Positions 26,480 through 36,511 are shown, counted from the first letter of the stretch. The stretch is DNA of 64,000 nucleotides from Candidatus Hungatella pullicola (GCA_019114305.1 DXFU01000031.1:1-64000), one strand, 5' to 3'. The notes: generated from the sequence alone by a model not told the origin. A program made the numbers and translations.

Positions 26480-27910
26480 TTATCCAGAAAAATAAGCATC
26501 CATCAAAGCTCTGGCTATGGGAGCCGCCGTCTGGCCTCCGCTTCCCCCTTCTTCCACAATGACGGTTACCACGATTTCAGGAGACTCAATGGGAGCAAAT
26601 CCAGTAAACCAGGCGTGAGACTCCTTTGTTTTGTCAAATTCCGCGGATCCTGTTTTCCCTGCCGCGGTGTAGACATCTGTCCTCAGGGCAGAACCTGTTC
26701 CTTCTGTAACCACCGCCTCCATCAGAGAAGTAAGAGCGGCGGATTCTTCGGCTGTCATAAGGGAACTGTAAGCCTGAGGAACAAATTTTTTCACGGTCTT
26801 TCCATCCGCCGACTCTACCCGGTCTGCCAAATAGGGCTGCATAAGAGTTCCTCCATTGGCTATGGCGCTGGTTATGAGAGCTGTGTGCATAGGCGTTACC
26901 TGTGTCTCTCCCTGACCAATAGAAGTCTGAAGCACCTCCCACAAAGGGTCCGTACTTTCCAGCCTGTAGGAACTTTGACTATACTCCAGGGAAAGGGGAA
27001 GAGGCTGATTGAACAGAAGGCTTTCCGCCAACTCCCTGAGCCTGTCTTTATCTAAAAGCAGACCAAGATTGGCAAAGGCACCATTGCAGGAGTTTGCAAA
27101 GGCCTGTGTCAGATTCTGAACACCGTGGGCCGTTCTGTGATAACACTGGATAACATTTCCTTCATTTGTATAAATCCCGCTGCAGTCAAATGTATAGTCC
27201 AGATAGTCTTCCGGATGCTCTCTCATATACTCCAAAGCCATAACAATCTTAAAGGCAGAGCCGGGTGGATACAGCCCCTGAGTCGCTCTGTTAAGCAGCT
27301 GACCGGAGGTATTATCCTGTGAAATCAGCTGATCCCAGTCCTCAGCTACTGTGTTCGGATCAAAACCGGGTTTGGATGCCATAGCCAAAATCTTGCCTGT
27401 ATCCGGTTCCATTGCAATAACTGCACCGTTTCTGTCTCCCAATGCATCATAGGCAGTCTGTTGAAGCGTGGTATTCAGACTGGTAATCACCCGGTCTCCC
27501 TGGGTTTTGCTGCCTGAAAGCTCCGCTCCTACCTTTTGGGCCAAATTTACATGACTGTTTAAAAGATAATAATTAGTTAGGGATTCCAATCCTGTTTTTC
27601 CCTGTCCGGAATAACCTACCACGTGAGCAAACAGATCTCCGTAAGGATAAACCCTGGTCTCGTTCCCCTCTCCGTCTATGTCAGTTCTGGCCAGAACCTG
27701 ACCGTCTGCGCTTACAATTTCTCCTCTCACCACCCACTGAGACAGGCTGTTGAGTCTGGCAGAATTATAAGAGTTATTGATGACAGACTCTCTGTCTACA
27801 GTCATAAAAAATACAAAATAGAGAATCAAAGCTCCAAACAGGAGGGCCGCTCCATAGGCCACATATAAAATATTCCGATTGGCTTTTGGATTCGCTTCTG
27901 CTTTCTTCAT
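26480..27910 (-). CDS. Class B-type penicillin-binding protein (transpeptidase)
   Basis: Peptidoglycan transpeptidase with one N-terminal membrane anchor (about residues 13-37) and the rest outside the membrane. The active-site motifs are all present: SAFK (218-221, catalytic Ser218), SCN (274-276) and KTG (419-421). At 476 aa it resembles the PbpA-like class found beside FtsW/RodA genes, smaller than PBP2 or FtsI with full dimerisation domains. Its start overlaps the FtsW stop by four bases, so the glycosyltransferase and transpeptidase are made as a pair. Confidence 0.92.
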   Translation of the reverse strand: MKKAEANPKANRNILYVAYGAALLFGALILYFVFFMTVDRESVINNSYNSARLNSLSQWVVRGEIVSADGQVLARTDIDGEGNETRVYPYGDLFAHVVGYSGQGKTGLESLTNYYLLNSHVNLAQKVGAELSGSKTQGDRVITSLNTTLQQTAYDALGDRNGAVIAMEPDTGKILAMASKPGFDPNTVAEDWDQLISQDNTSGQLLNRATQGLYPPGSAFKIVMALEYMREHPEDYLDYTFDCSGIYTNEGNVIQCYHRTAHGVQNLTQAFANSCNGAFANLGLLLDKDRLRELAESLLFNQPLPLSLEYSQSSYRLESTDPLWEVLQTSIGQGETQVTPMHTALITSAIANGGTLMQPYLADRVESADGKTVKKFVPQAYSSLMTAEESAALTSLMEAVVTEGTGSALRTDVYTAAGKTGSAEFDKTKESHAWFTGFAPIESPEIVVTVIVEEGGSGGQTAAPIARALMDAYFSG

Positions 27911-29241
27911 CCTTTTACTTCCTCTTCCCTGCTTTTAATTATATAGAGCCCCTGTATGATACCCATAACAATGAAGGTGCTTATGACAGAACTTCCCCCG
28001 TAACTTACAAAAGGCAGAGTAACTCCCGTGGAAGGAATGAACTTGGTCACCCCTCCTACATTCAAAAACACCTGTATGATATAGACGACTCCAAAGCCAA
28101 AGGCCAGCAGTTTATAAAACATTGCCTTCATGCGGCCGGCAAGAAGAATAAACTGAAGAAAAATTCCAAAACATACCAGCAGAAGGCAGACCGCTGTAAT
28201 GCCTCCCAGTTCTTCAGAAACAGCGGAAAAAATAAAATCCTTTTCCACAACCGGAATTCTCTCCGGCATCCCTTCATACAGCCCCATACCGAACCAGCCT
28301 CCTGTTCCAATGGCAAACAAAGACTGAGTAATCTGATATCCTCTGTTATCAATATCACTCCATGGATCCAGCCAGGCAATAACCCTTGTTCTCACATGAG
28401 AAAACAAACGGAAGGCCGCCACAGACGCTCCCCCGGCAAACAGAGTTCCTGCCGCCAGATACAGCCATTTTCCAGTGGCCACAAACAGCATCAGCAGGTA
28501 AGTAAGGGCAAAAATCAACGCGCTTCCCAAATCCCGCGAGCCTACCAGAATGAATATATGGACCGCTGCCGCGGCTGTAGCCGCTCCTATGGTCTTTCGG
28601 GAAACAGAGCGGTAAAAAAGAGAGGCCGCAAAAAACACAAAGGTAATCTTTACAAATTCTGCAGGCTGGAAAGAAAAATTTCCCAACGTCAGAGAAATAC
28701 GGGCTCCGTAGCTGCTCTGTCCCCCAATGAGCACTGCGCCGAGAAGAATGATTCCAACAACGGCGTACACCCACGGATAGCTGGCCAGCTGCCACAGACG
28801 TTCTATGGCAAAAGGTACAAGAAGGGTTATAACAGCTCCAATTACTGCAATCAAAAACTGCCGCTCCGCCATCATCTGCCCTGAAGTTTTTGACAGCTCC
28901 AGCCTTTTTAACATGATAAACCCTACAGCCAGAAGCATACAGCTGTTGCTGACAAGAAGTCCGGAGGCTCTTGGATAGAGAAACGGATACAAAAAAAGGT
29001 ATCCAAGGAAAAATCCGGCCTGAAGGACATAAAATGCCAGAATGGACTCGTCTTCTGTTTTCAGCCAAAGAACCATGTATGCCAGCAAATGAATCAAAAA
29101 CATAGACAGATTCAGACGCATAAGCAGGCTTTTTTTCTTGTCTTCTGATTTAACAGACAGAAACCGAATGTCCAAATAGGCATACAGCGCCATCAATAGT
29201 ATTATGAGGTATTTGGAAATATGCGAAATCAAATTCACCAT
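27907..29241 (-). CDS. FtsW/RodA/SpoVE family peptidoglycan glycosyltransferase
   Basis: Multi-helix membrane protein (444 aa) of the SEDS family, which polymerises glycan strands from lipid II. Family features include SLTLGNFSFQPAEFVKI, where PAEFVKI is conserved, GSRDLGSAL in the middle and LPFVSYGGSSV near the C-terminus. It is followed by a coupled PBP and starts 5 nt after the U32 peptidase stop codon. Which of division, elongation or sporulation it serves cannot be said. Confidence 0.93.
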   Translation of the reverse strand: MVNLISHISKYLIILLMALYAYLDIRFLSVKSEDKKKSLLMRLNLSMFLIHLLAYMVLWLKTEDESILAFYVLQAGFFLGYLFLYPFLYPRASGLLVSNSCMLLAVGFIMLKRLELSKTSGQMMAERQFLIAVIGAVITLLVPFAIERLWQLASYPWVYAVVGIILLGAVLIGGQSSYGARISLTLGNFSFQPAEFVKITFVFFAASLFYRSVSRKTIGAATAAAAVHIFILVGSRDLGSALIFALTYLLMLFVATGKWLYLAAGTLFAGGASVAAFRLFSHVRTRVIAWLDPWSDIDNRGYQITQSLFAIGTGGWFGMGLYEGMPERIPVVEKDFIFSAVSEELGGITAVCLLLVCFGIFLQFILLAGRMKAMFYKLLAFGFGVVYIIQVFLNVGGVTKFIPSTGVTLPFVSYGGSSVISTFIVMGIIQGLYIIKSREEEVKG

Positions 29242-29246
29242 AAATG

Positions 29247-31427
29247 CTACTCCACGCCCCGTTTAAAATGTCCCCTTGTAAATTCACGGAAAGGAAGACT
29301 TGACTCCTTTCCTTCATAAAATTCCCGGCAGAAGGCCTTAAGCACCAAATCCGCTTCCTGCCTGCTTTCTGTTGTAAACTGAATTCTCAAAGAGGAAGGT
29401 TCCAGATACTCCACCGCCTTCCCCATTCCAAGAAGGGAAAGAGGGGCTCCATTATAAATCGTATTATAGCAAAAAGCGCAATGGTTCTTTACAGGGAACT
29501 GAGCGCCCTTCCTGTCTTTTAAAACAAGAATCTCCGGCTTTTTGTCACACTGTTCCGTTCCCTTATGAATACACTGGGCACTTACCATCATAGGAAGGCG
29601 GCCGTATACCACCAGCTCTCCCGGAACGGGAAGGCGGCCAAGCTCACGGCTGTTTAACTCAACCGGCCAGGTAAGCTCTGAAGCTCCCAGGTCCTTTAAC
29701 ACAGCCTGAGCTGTTTGATTCATGCCGTAAAGTCCAAAATCAAAAACCATTGGCTTTTCAAATCCCTGCTCCTTTAAATACTTGATTTCTTCCAAAGATC
29801 GGAGCAAAAATCCGTCAAATTCTGCTTCTTTTAAGTTTTCCCCTGCCTGATGGAAAAATACCTCCGCCTCTGTACGGAAAATATGGGGCATGGTAAGATA
29901 GCATTCCTTTCCGGCCTGACGGCACGTTTCGGCCGCATATTTCCAGTCTTCGCTGGGAATCTCCGCGGCATCTAAATAGACGCGAAATACACGATCGCAC
30001 TCCAAGGCGGCAGGGAGAACTTTTATATCCTCTATGGATACAGAGAACCCTCTCTCTCTCCAAAGGCCTTTTTCTTCTCTCACTTTCTTTTCTTCTGTCC
30101 CACAGGGAAGAGCCTTCCGTCTAAAGGGAATGAGAAGTTCCTGTTCCAGTTGTTCCAGTCCATTTCTTCTAAGGCTGTTAACAGCCTGTATAGGAAGAAA
30201 ACAGGAACCGGACGTCATAATCTCAAGGCTGTCAAAGTAAAATCTGGAGTTCCCCGTTTTATTCAGCTGTTCCCTTATCTTCTCCTCACTGACAGGCTGT
30301 TTCACTGCCTCCTGAACAATTTCTCCGGTTACTGTGACAGAGGTTTCTTTGCACACCAATGTAAGGGAAATGGGCTGTCCCGGCTCCATCCACAAATATC
30401 CAGAAACAGGCAGCTGAATGATTTTCCCCACATAAGTTTTGTCCAAATAATCAAACAGCTGCTGATTTCCTTCCCGAAAGGCAGGTTTTTCCTTCCAGAC
30501 AACCATATCCCGTCCGTTATGCTGTCTGTAATATCCTTCTGTCTGTCCTCCACGGTCAAAAAGGTCCAGCAGAAGTTTTCTGTCTTTCTCTTCTACCTGG
30601 TAACCGTTTTTGCCGTTTTTTAAATAGAGATCGGTATATTTGCGGTATATACTGACCACTCCGGCCGTATACCTGGGACTTTTCATTCTTCCCTCAATTT
30701 TCATGGAGAAAATTCCCCCTTCAATCATTTGAGGTATCAGATCCAGAGTACACAAATCCTTCAGGCTTAAAACATACTTTTCATCGGAGCCATTGAGAGA
30801 CCGGCTGCCTCTTTTCACATCAAAAGGCAGACGACAGGTCTGAGCACATCTTCCCCTGTTGCCGCTTCTTCCACCAATAAGGCTGCTGAACAGGCACTGG
30901 CCGGAATAGCAGTAACAAAGCGCTCCATGGACAAAACTTTCAATTTCCACATCAACCTGATTATGAATTTTCCTGATTTCATCCAAAGACAACTCTCTCG
31001 CTGTCACCACTCGTTCGGCTCCCATCTCTTTTAAAAGAGCCGCTCCGCGAACGCCTGTAATGGTCATCTGGGTACTGGCATGAATGGCCAGTCCCGGAAA
31101 GTGCTTCCTGACAAAAGAAAGGACTCCCAGATCCTGAACGATTACTGCATCCAGCCCTCTCTCATAATAGGGCTTCAGGTAATCATAAAGCTCTCCCATC
31201 TCCTCTTCCTTCATCAGGGTATTCACTGTAAGATACAGCTTTTTCCCATAAAGATGGACGTAGTCAATGGCTTCCAGAAGCTGATCTTCCCCAGGATTAT
31301 CCGCATAGGCCCTGGCTCCAAATCTGCTTCCTCCTATATAAACGGCATCTGCTCCTGCCGCCACTGCCGCCTTCATACTTTCAAAAGATCCTGCCGGAGC
31401 AAGAATCTCCACTGGATTTTTCTTCAC
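29247..31427 (-). CDS. U32 family peptidase (DUF3656-containing)
   Basis: A 726-aa protein of the U32 family, related to RlhA and TrhP, which modify RNA by hydroxylation. The start VEILAPAGSFESMKAAVAAGADAVY and the core ESFVHGALCYCYSGQCLFSS with GRCAQTCRLPF supply the conserved cysteines. The extra C-terminal half fits the DUF3656-type insertion. Enzyme activity as a peptidase is doubtful in the family; RNA modification is more likely. It lies immediately upstream of ftsW. Confidence 0.88.
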   Translation of the reverse strand: MKKNPVEILAPAGSFESMKAAVAAGADAVYIGGSRFGARAYADNPGEDQLLEAIDYVHLYGKKLYLTVNTLMKEEEMGELYDYLKPYYERGLDAVIVQDLGVLSFVRKHFPGLAIHASTQMTITGVRGAALLKEMGAERVVTARELSLDEIRKIHNQVDVEIESFVHGALCYCYSGQCLFSSLIGGRSGNRGRCAQTCRLPFDVKRGSRSLNGSDEKYVLSLKDLCTLDLIPQMIEGGIFSMKIEGRMKSPRYTAGVVSIYRKYTDLYLKNGKNGYQVEEKDRKLLLDLFDRGGQTEGYYRQHNGRDMVVWKEKPAFREGNQQLFDYLDKTYVGKIIQLPVSGYLWMEPGQPISLTLVCKETSVTVTGEIVQEAVKQPVSEEKIREQLNKTGNSRFYFDSLEIMTSGSCFLPIQAVNSLRRNGLEQLEQELLIPFRRKALPCGTEEKKVREEKGLWRERGFSVSIEDIKVLPAALECDRVFRVYLDAAEIPSEDWKYAAETCRQAGKECYLTMPHIFRTEAEVFFHQAGENLKEAEFDGFLLRSLEEIKYLKEQGFEKPMVFDFGLYGMNQTAQAVLKDLGASELTWPVELNSRELGRLPVPGELVVYGRLPMMVSAQCIHKGTEQCDKKPEILVLKDRKGAQFPVKNHCAFCYNTIYNGAPLSLLGMGKAVEYLEPSSLRIQFTTESRQEADLVLKAFCREFYEGKESSLPFREFTRGHFKRGVE

Positions 31428-31486
31428 ATTTTCCTCCTTAATCAGTACGATGCCTTCTTATATCAAAAGGGATATCTGAAAGCAGA

Positions 31487-31528
31487 CAAAAAGGGGGAGC
31501 CTGCATCCAATCTGCAACACCCCCTTTC
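31487..31528 (-). terminator. Terminator of zapA
   Basis: AAAGGGGG and CCCCCTTT flank an inner arm (TGCAG/CTGCA-like) on the minus strand, followed by TTTTTG; it lies between zapA and the U32 gene. Confidence 0.7.
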
Positions 31529-31532
31529 CCGA

Positions 31533-31964
31533 TTACTGCGCGTTTCCTTCCTCTTTCTCCTCAGCAGCTTTATGCCTGCTCTTTGAATGGGAGCTTTGTC
31601 CCTGCTGGGGAGCTTTGTCCTGTCCCCTGCAAAATTCCAGCTCACGCACAGACGCCTCCAGCTTCATCTGAGTGGTAACCAGTTCATGCTTCAGGCTGTA
31701 TATCTCCTTTTCCATCTCCTGGCGCTGCTGCTCTAATTTGGCAATCTGCTCCTTTGCCTTAAAAAAGTCATCGGCCATATTCAGCTGAACCATAACATTC
31801 TGATACTCAGAGCTCTGACGGCCAAACCCCTCTTTCTTCTTTAATGTTGAAATCATCTCGTTGATGTAACTGGCAACCCTCTGCATATATCCCTCATCTT
31901 CATAGCCTCCCAGGGTATATACCTTGCCGTCAATTAATACTTCTGTATAACGCTTTCCTTCCAT
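31533..31964 (-). CDS. zapA: Cell division protein ZapA
   Basis: Small coiled-coil protein that bundles FtsZ. The N-terminal half has the ZapA fold (VLIDGKVYTLGGYEDEGYM, RVASYINEMI), followed by a heptad-rich helix around residues 65-110 and a polar C-terminal tail. The ATG at 31964 follows AGGAGACAAAGG; a TTG seven codons upstream is less likely. It lies between ruvAB and the U32-ftsW-PBP group, matching a division-related neighbourhood. Confidence 0.85.
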   Translation of the reverse strand: MEGKRYTEVLIDGKVYTLGGYEDEGYMQRVASYINEMISTLKKKEGFGRQSSEYQNVMVQLNMADDFFKAKEQIAKLEQQRQEMEKEIYSLKHELVTTQMKLEASVRELEFCRGQDKAPQQGQSSHSKSRHKAAEEKEEGNAQ

Positions 31965-32034
31965 CCCTTTGTCTCCTGTATCCAATGCCTAAATTTGTAT
32001 CTTTATAAAAATTTATATAATTATTTTTCCGGAC

Positions 32035-33060
32035 TCAGGCCTGTTTATGAATCCCTTCATTCACAGGGATCCCCAGGTGAGAATAAGCTCGTTCTGTAGC
32101 CACTCTGCCTCTTGGCGTTCTGTTAATAAAACCGTTCATCAGCAGATAGGGTTCATACACATCCTCCAAAGTTCCTGCGTCTTCTCCTAAGGCCGCCGCC
32201 AAGGTATCCAAACCTACCGGTCCGCCGGAAAATTTCTCAATCATGGCTGTCAAAATTGCCCTGTCATTATTATCAAGACCAAACCGATCCACATCTAAAA
32301 TATCCAGAGCAAAATCTGCCACTTCCTTGGTAATCACTCCGTCATATTTTACCTGAGCAAAATCCCTGACTCTCTTTAGCAAACGATTGGCCAAACGAGG
32401 CGTTCCCCTGGACCTTCTGGCAATCTCCATGGCTCCGTCCTCTTCAATCTCAACCCCCAGCACTCTGGCCGAACGGCAGATAATGATCTTTAATTCCTGA
32501 GGAGTATAAAACTCCATCTTCTGAACCACGCCAAACCGGTCCCGCAAAGGGGCGGTAAGAAGACCGGCTCTGGTGGTTGCTCCCACAAGGGTAAACTTAG
32601 GAAGATCCAGACGTATGGAACGGGCTGCCGAGTCCTTGCCAAGCATAATATCTATGGCAAAGTCCTCCATAGCCGGATATAAAACCTCCTCCACCTGCCG
32701 GTTCAGCCGGTGGATCTCATCTACAAAGAGCACATCCCCTTCCTGAAGATTGTTAAGAATGGCAGCCATCTCCCCTGGCTTCTCTATGGCCGGTCCTGAT
32801 GTCACTTTCATATTCACTCCCATCTCATGGGCAATGATACTGGAAAGAGTCGTCTTACCCAGTCCGGGAGGTCCGTAAAACAGCACGTGATCCAGAGACT
32901 CTCCCCTGGCCTTCGCCGCGTCAATATATACCTTTAAATTAGACTTGATCTTCTCCTGACCAATATATTCTTCCAGACACTCCGGTCTTAAATTGGTCTC
33001 AATCTTTTTGTCCTCTTCTGTCAGTTCTGTGGTAATAATTCTTCGTTCCATTTCTTCCAT
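32035..33060 (-). CDS. ruvB: Holliday junction helicase RuvB
   Basis: Hexameric AAA+ motor that drives branch migration at Holliday junctions with RuvA. Walker A GPPGLGKT is at about 63-70, Walker [11 protein letters not shown] follows, with sensor ATTRAG and an arginine finger region, then a winged-helix DNA-binding domain at the C-terminus ([16 protein letters not shown]). 341 aa is normal. It lies 9 nt downstream of ruvA. Confidence 0.97.
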   Translation of the reverse strand: MEEMERRIITTELTEEDKKIETNLRPECLEEYIGQEKIKSNLKVYIDAAKARGESLDHVLFYGPPGLGKTTLSSIIAHEMGVNMKVTSGPAIEKPGEMAAILNNLQEGDVLFVDEIHRLNRQVEEVLYPAMEDFAIDIMLGKDSAARSIRLDLPKFTLVGATTRAGLLTAPLRDRFGVVQKMEFYTPQELKIIICRSARVLGVEIEEDGAMEIARRSRGTPRLANRLLKRVRDFAQVKYDGVITKEVADFALDILDVDRFGLDNNDRAILTAMIEKFSGGPVGLDTLAAALGEDAGTLEDVYEPYLLMNGFINRTPRGRVATERAYSHLGIPVNEGIHKQA

Positions 33061-33069
33061 CCCGTCCGT

Positions 33070-33672
33070 TTATATAAATGCCAGATACTTAAGCGACGCC
33101 TTCAAAACATCTTCCGCAGTCATCTGTTCTGTTCCTTCTACCCGGCTTACCGCTCTGGCAGCCTCCCCCGCAGAATATCCCAGGGCCGTCAGCGCTTCCA
33201 CTGCCTCTCTGGCTGAGCCCTCTGCCTTTACCTCCTCCATCACAGCGCGGGAAACTGGCATAAGATCCGCCAGATCAACCTTATCCTTTAAATCCAGAAT
33301 GACTCTCTGAGCGGTCTTTACCCCAACTCCAGGGGCCTTGGAAATAGCTTTTGCATCCCCAGAGGCAATGGAACATCTCAGATCATCAGGCGACAGGGCA
33401 GACAAAAGTCCAAGAGCCCCTTTGGGCCCGATTCCGTTCACACTGAGCAGCTGTCTGAAAAGGGTAACATCCCTGCGGTTCAGAAAACCGTACAGACACA
33501 TGGCATCCTCCCTCACCTGAAAATAAGTATAGAGAGTTACCTGTGTTCCCAAAGAAGGCATCTGCTCCAAAACAGAGACCGGAACCCGGATCTCAAGTCC
33601 CACTCCTCCTGTATCAATGACAACACAATCCTCCATCACCTCTGCCAGCGGGCCTTTTACATAAGAAATCAC
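33070..33672 (-). CDS. ruvA: Holliday junction protein RuvA
   Basis: Tetrameric junction-binding protein that loads RuvB. It has an OB-fold N-terminus (MISYVKGPLAEVMEDCVVIDTGGVG), tandem helix-hairpin-helix motifs (VNGIGPKGALGLLS, APGVGVKTAQRVI) and a C-terminal RuvB-contact domain (EAVEALTALGYSAGEAARAV). 200 aa. First gene of ruvAB, with its own promoter; ruvC was not seen. Confidence 0.97.
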   Translation of the reverse strand: MISYVKGPLAEVMEDCVVIDTGGVGLEIRVPVSVLEQMPSLGTQVTLYTYFQVREDAMCLYGFLNRRDVTLFRQLLSVNGIGPKGALGLLSALSPDDLRCSIASGDAKAISKAPGVGVKTAQRVILDLKDKVDLADLMPVSRAVMEEVKAEGSAREAVEALTALGYSAGEAARAVSRVEGTEQMTAEDVLKASLKYLAFI

Positions 33673-33711
33673 GGTTTTCAGTCTCCTTCAGTCATAAATT
33701 CTTTGAGATTT

Positions 33712-33740
33712 ATCATATCATACCCCACTTTGATATGCAA
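33712..33740 (-). promoter_or_regulatory. Promoter of ruvAB
   Basis: TTGCAT at 33740-33735, 17-nt spacer, TATGAT at 33717-33712 on the minus strand. Confidence 0.65.
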
Positions 33741-33770
33741 GGTAAATACCGAACAAATATTCTATTCCCG

Positions 33771-33799
33771 TTGACGCTTCTTTTCTCTTCCTGTATAAT
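33771..33799 (+). promoter_or_regulatory. Promoter of the YprB-like gene
   Basis: TTGACG at 33771-33776, 17-nt spacer, TATAAT at 33794-33799. It diverges from the ruvAB promoter with only about 30 nt between. Confidence 0.8.
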
Positions 33800-33856
33800 A
33801 ATCTGAAAAAAGCCCGGCAGACATTCCAATAAGCTCTGGCAGAAAGGAAGAAATCC

Positions 33857-34954
33857 ATGATTACTCTGAAGCAACCCGTTGATTTTCCCATGAACCGTAC
33901 CTGGAAAGGCTGTCCAAAAGAACAGCTTATGTTTTTCGATATTGAAACAACCGGATTTTCCAGAGAACACTCTATGGTTTATCTGATCGGGTGTATTTTT
34001 TACCGGGAAAACTCCTGGCAGCTGATTCAGTGGTTCGCAGACAGCCCACAGGCAGAGCCGGAACTTCTCACAGCCTTCTTCCGTTTTCTAAAAGGCTGCC
34101 ATACTCTGGTTCACTTTAATGGAGACAGCTTTGATATTCCTTTCCTTCTGAAGCGATGCCAAATTCACGGTCTTTCCTGGAATTTTTCAAGTATTCAAAG
34201 CTTTGATATCTATAAACAGATCCGCCCTTACCGAAATCTTCTGGGGCTTTCCAGCCTGAAACAGAAATCCATTGAGCAGTTTCTGGGAATATTCAGGGAA
34301 GACAGATATAATGGAGGCCAGCTGATTGAAATATATCAGGATTATCTGGTATCCAGAGAAGACTGGCTGTTTAACCTTCTTATTCTCCACAACCAGGAGG
34401 ATTTAACAGGAATGTCCAAAATTCTCCCTATTCTCAATTATCCTGATTTCTTTACAAAAAAGTTCCATTTAAAAGAGGAAACGTCCCTAAGCCGGACAGA
34501 TGTATTCGGCAATGCTTACCCTTGTCTGAAACTGGTCTGCCAAAATGATATAGCCCTTCCTTCAGGATTTTCTCTCTCCTGTTCTCTGGCCGCAGCAGAG
34601 GCCGCCAAAGACTGCCTGACTCTGTGGATCGATCTGTATCAGGGAGAAATAAAGTACTTTTATCCTGACTATAAAAATTATTATTATCTGATCTACGAAG
34701 ATCAGGCTGTGCATAAAAGCATTGGGGAATATGTAGACAAATCAGCCAGAAAAAAGGCAACTGCCAAAACCTGTTACTGCCGGCGAAATGGCTGTTGGCT
34801 TCCTCAGTTCACTTCCCGATGGAAGCCTGTGTTAAAGAAAGACTACTCAGATAAAATCACTTACATACCTTTTGAGGAAGATTTCTTTCAAAAAGAAGAC
34901 AATCTCAACCTTTATATTCAGGATTTTTTTCAGTATCTCAACAGACTTCCTTAA
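33857..34954 (+). CDS. YprB-like ribonuclease H-fold exonuclease
   Basis: A 365-aa protein with a DnaQ/RNase H-like nuclease core. Exo I FFDIETTGF near residue 25 and Exo II VHFNGDSFDIPFLLKR supply the acidic metal ligands, and a later HNQEDLTGM segment could provide the third. The family (YprB) is found in Firmicutes and its substrate is not established; some homologues sit next to a DEAH helicase, which is not seen here. Its stop codon overlaps the stop of the convergent AraC gene (shared TTAA). Confidence 0.8.
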   Translation: MITLKQPVDFPMNRTWKGCPKEQLMFFDIETTGFSREHSMVYLIGCIFYRENSWQLIQWFADSPQAEPELLTAFFRFLKGCHTLVHFNGDSFDIPFLLKRCQIHGLSWNFSSIQSFDIYKQIRPYRNLLGLSSLKQKSIEQFLGIFREDRYNGGQLIEIYQDYLVSREDWLFNLLILHNQEDLTGMSKILPILNYPDFFTKKFHLKEETSLSRTDVFGNAYPCLKLVCQNDIALPSGFSLSCSLAAAEAAKDCLTLWIDLYQGEIKYFYPDYKNYYYLIYEDQAVHKSIGEYVDKSARKKATAKTCYCRRNGCWLPQFTSRWKPVLKKDYSDKITYIPFEEDFFQKEDNLNLYIQDFFQYLNRLP

Positions 34955-35808
34955 TCGGCTTCTCCGCCACTTTCCCTGTCGCCGCAAAAGGCTCCTTTCT
35001 GTCTGCGGAATGCTGTGGGAGATACCCCCATGGCCTTGGCAAACGCGTCGCCAAAGTAATTCCTGTCTCCAAAGCCGCAGGCGACTGCAATTTTCTCCAT
35101 GGAATCCTTTGTGGTAAGCAGAAGAATACAGGCCCTTCTGATACGGACCTCTGTCAAATATTCCTTAAACCCAAATCCAGTAGCCTCTTTAAACTTTCTT
35201 GAAAAATAAGAAGCGCTCATACCGCAGACAGAAGCCGCCTGGTTCAAATGAATCTTTTCCCCGCAGCTGTGATACAGATAGGAAGCAGTCTTCTCCACAG
35301 AGCATTCCCATTCCTCCCTTTGTTCTCTCTCCTCCTGGTCTTCAGGGCATCTTCCAAGAGAAACGAGAAACTGATTCAAACAGCACAGCTCCATAAGGAC
35401 AGCAAATTTATCTTCCCCCAAAGCTTCTTTTTCCATAGTTTCCAGAAGTTTTTCTACATAAGGCCTTTGAAGACGGGGAACAGAGATCCTTATGCATTTC
35501 TCTTCCTTCTTCTTTTCTCTCCCGCAAAACCGGTGAAACAATTTTATCCCTTCCTCTGTAAAACGTACCAAAACCAGTTCCCAGGATAACCCCATTCTCC
35601 CTACCAGACGGTGAATCCTTCCAGGCTTCAGTATAAGAGCGCTGCCTGGTCCCAGTCCATAAACAGAGTGATCCACAAACACTCTGCTTCTTCCGGAAAC
35701 CTGGTAATAGATCTCATAATAGGGCAGCCGGCTTTTCTCCCATTCCGGAAGCTGTCCGTTCCTTCCCTGCACTCGAATAATCTGTGATCTTTCATACCCC
35801 CCTGACAC
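34951..35808 (-). CDS. AraC family transcriptional regulator
   Basis: A 285-aa regulator with an N-terminal cupin-like sensor domain (YYEIYYQVSGRSRVFVDH, LILKPGRIHRL) and two C-terminal helix-turn-helix motifs (HLNQAASVCGMSASYFSRKFKEATG and the following MEKIAVACGFGDRNYFG, read as separate pieces). Ligand and targets are unknown. It lies 20 nt downstream of the DUF5662 gene and is probably co-transcribed with it. Confidence 0.88.
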   Translation of the reverse strand: MSGGYERSQIIRVQGRNGQLPEWEKSRLPYYEIYYQVSGRSRVFVDHSVYGLGPGSALILKPGRIHRLVGRMGLSWELVLVRFTEEGIKLFHRFCGREKKKEEKCIRISVPRLQRPYVEKLLETMEKEALGEDKFAVLMELCCLNQFLVSLGRCPEDQEEREQREEWECSVEKTASYLYHSCGEKIHLNQAASVCGMSASYFSRKFKEATGFGFKEYLTEVRIRRACILLLTTKDSMEKIAVACGFGDRNYFGDAFAKAMGVSPTAFRRQKGAFCGDRESGGEAD

Positions 35809-35828
35809 CTAATCCCCCTCTTTCATTT

Positions 35829-36374
35829 CTAATAATCCTTTTCCTTTAACAGCTGCCTGATATAGGCGAAGGTCTTCTCCTCTCCCTCCTCCTTCAGCAT
35901 CCATAAAAGCTTTTCCAGGATTTTTTCTGTGTCCGGATGAATGATCATATATGGCTTGGACCGAATATAGTATTCCCAGGGAGAGGCATCGGTGTAATCC
36001 CTGCCCTTATAGGTCCTAGAGGCCGCAATACGATCCATAACCATCTCGGCCACGTACGTCAAAGGCATCTTATGGCCTACCAGTCCCTTGGAGAAATCAT
36101 TGGAAAAATCAATCCAATATTCATAATGATGCTTATTTCTTCCTTTATGATGAAGCCAGGCTTTGGAAAAACCGTTATGTTCTCTCTCAGCCGCATTCGG
36201 ACTTCTGGTTCCCTGGTAGTATTTCACTCCAAGGAAGAATTCCTCCGGGCTGTATTTTGACAGGTCGTGGGTCAATCCCTGACGGTACAGGCCAACCCGA
36301 AAACAGTTTTTCATCACCCGTATCTTGTGCACCGTAATGGTATGAAAATGCCCCCATAAATTTTTAAGCTTCAT
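35829..36374 (-). CDS. DUF5662 family protein
   Basis: A 181-aa protein with conserved His, Asp and Trp residues (GLTHDLSKYSPEEF, FSKAWLHHKGRNKHHYEYW), a pattern typical of a metal-binding HD-like helical fold. I assign it to DUF5662; some homologues are labelled catalase without good support. No signal peptide. It precedes the AraC regulator. Function unknown. Confidence 0.7.
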   Translation of the reverse strand: MKLKNLWGHFHTITVHKIRVMKNCFRVGLYRQGLTHDLSKYSPEEFFLGVKYYQGTRSPNAAEREHNGFSKAWLHHKGRNKHHYEYWIDFSNDFSKGLVGHKMPLTYVAEMVMDRIAASRTYKGRDYTDASPWEYYIRSKPYMIIHPDTEKILEKLLWMLKEEGEEKTFAYIRQLLKEKDY

Positions 36375-36511
36375 ACAAACCTGATTCCCTGCCTTTTCTT
36401 TGAATGATACGGTTAAAATTCATTTTATTCTAACACAGGAAATAGACTTTTTTCTACCTTTTTCGAATATTTCTACTTTTTTGATTTTTTATTTTATTAC
36501 TCCGAAAATGT

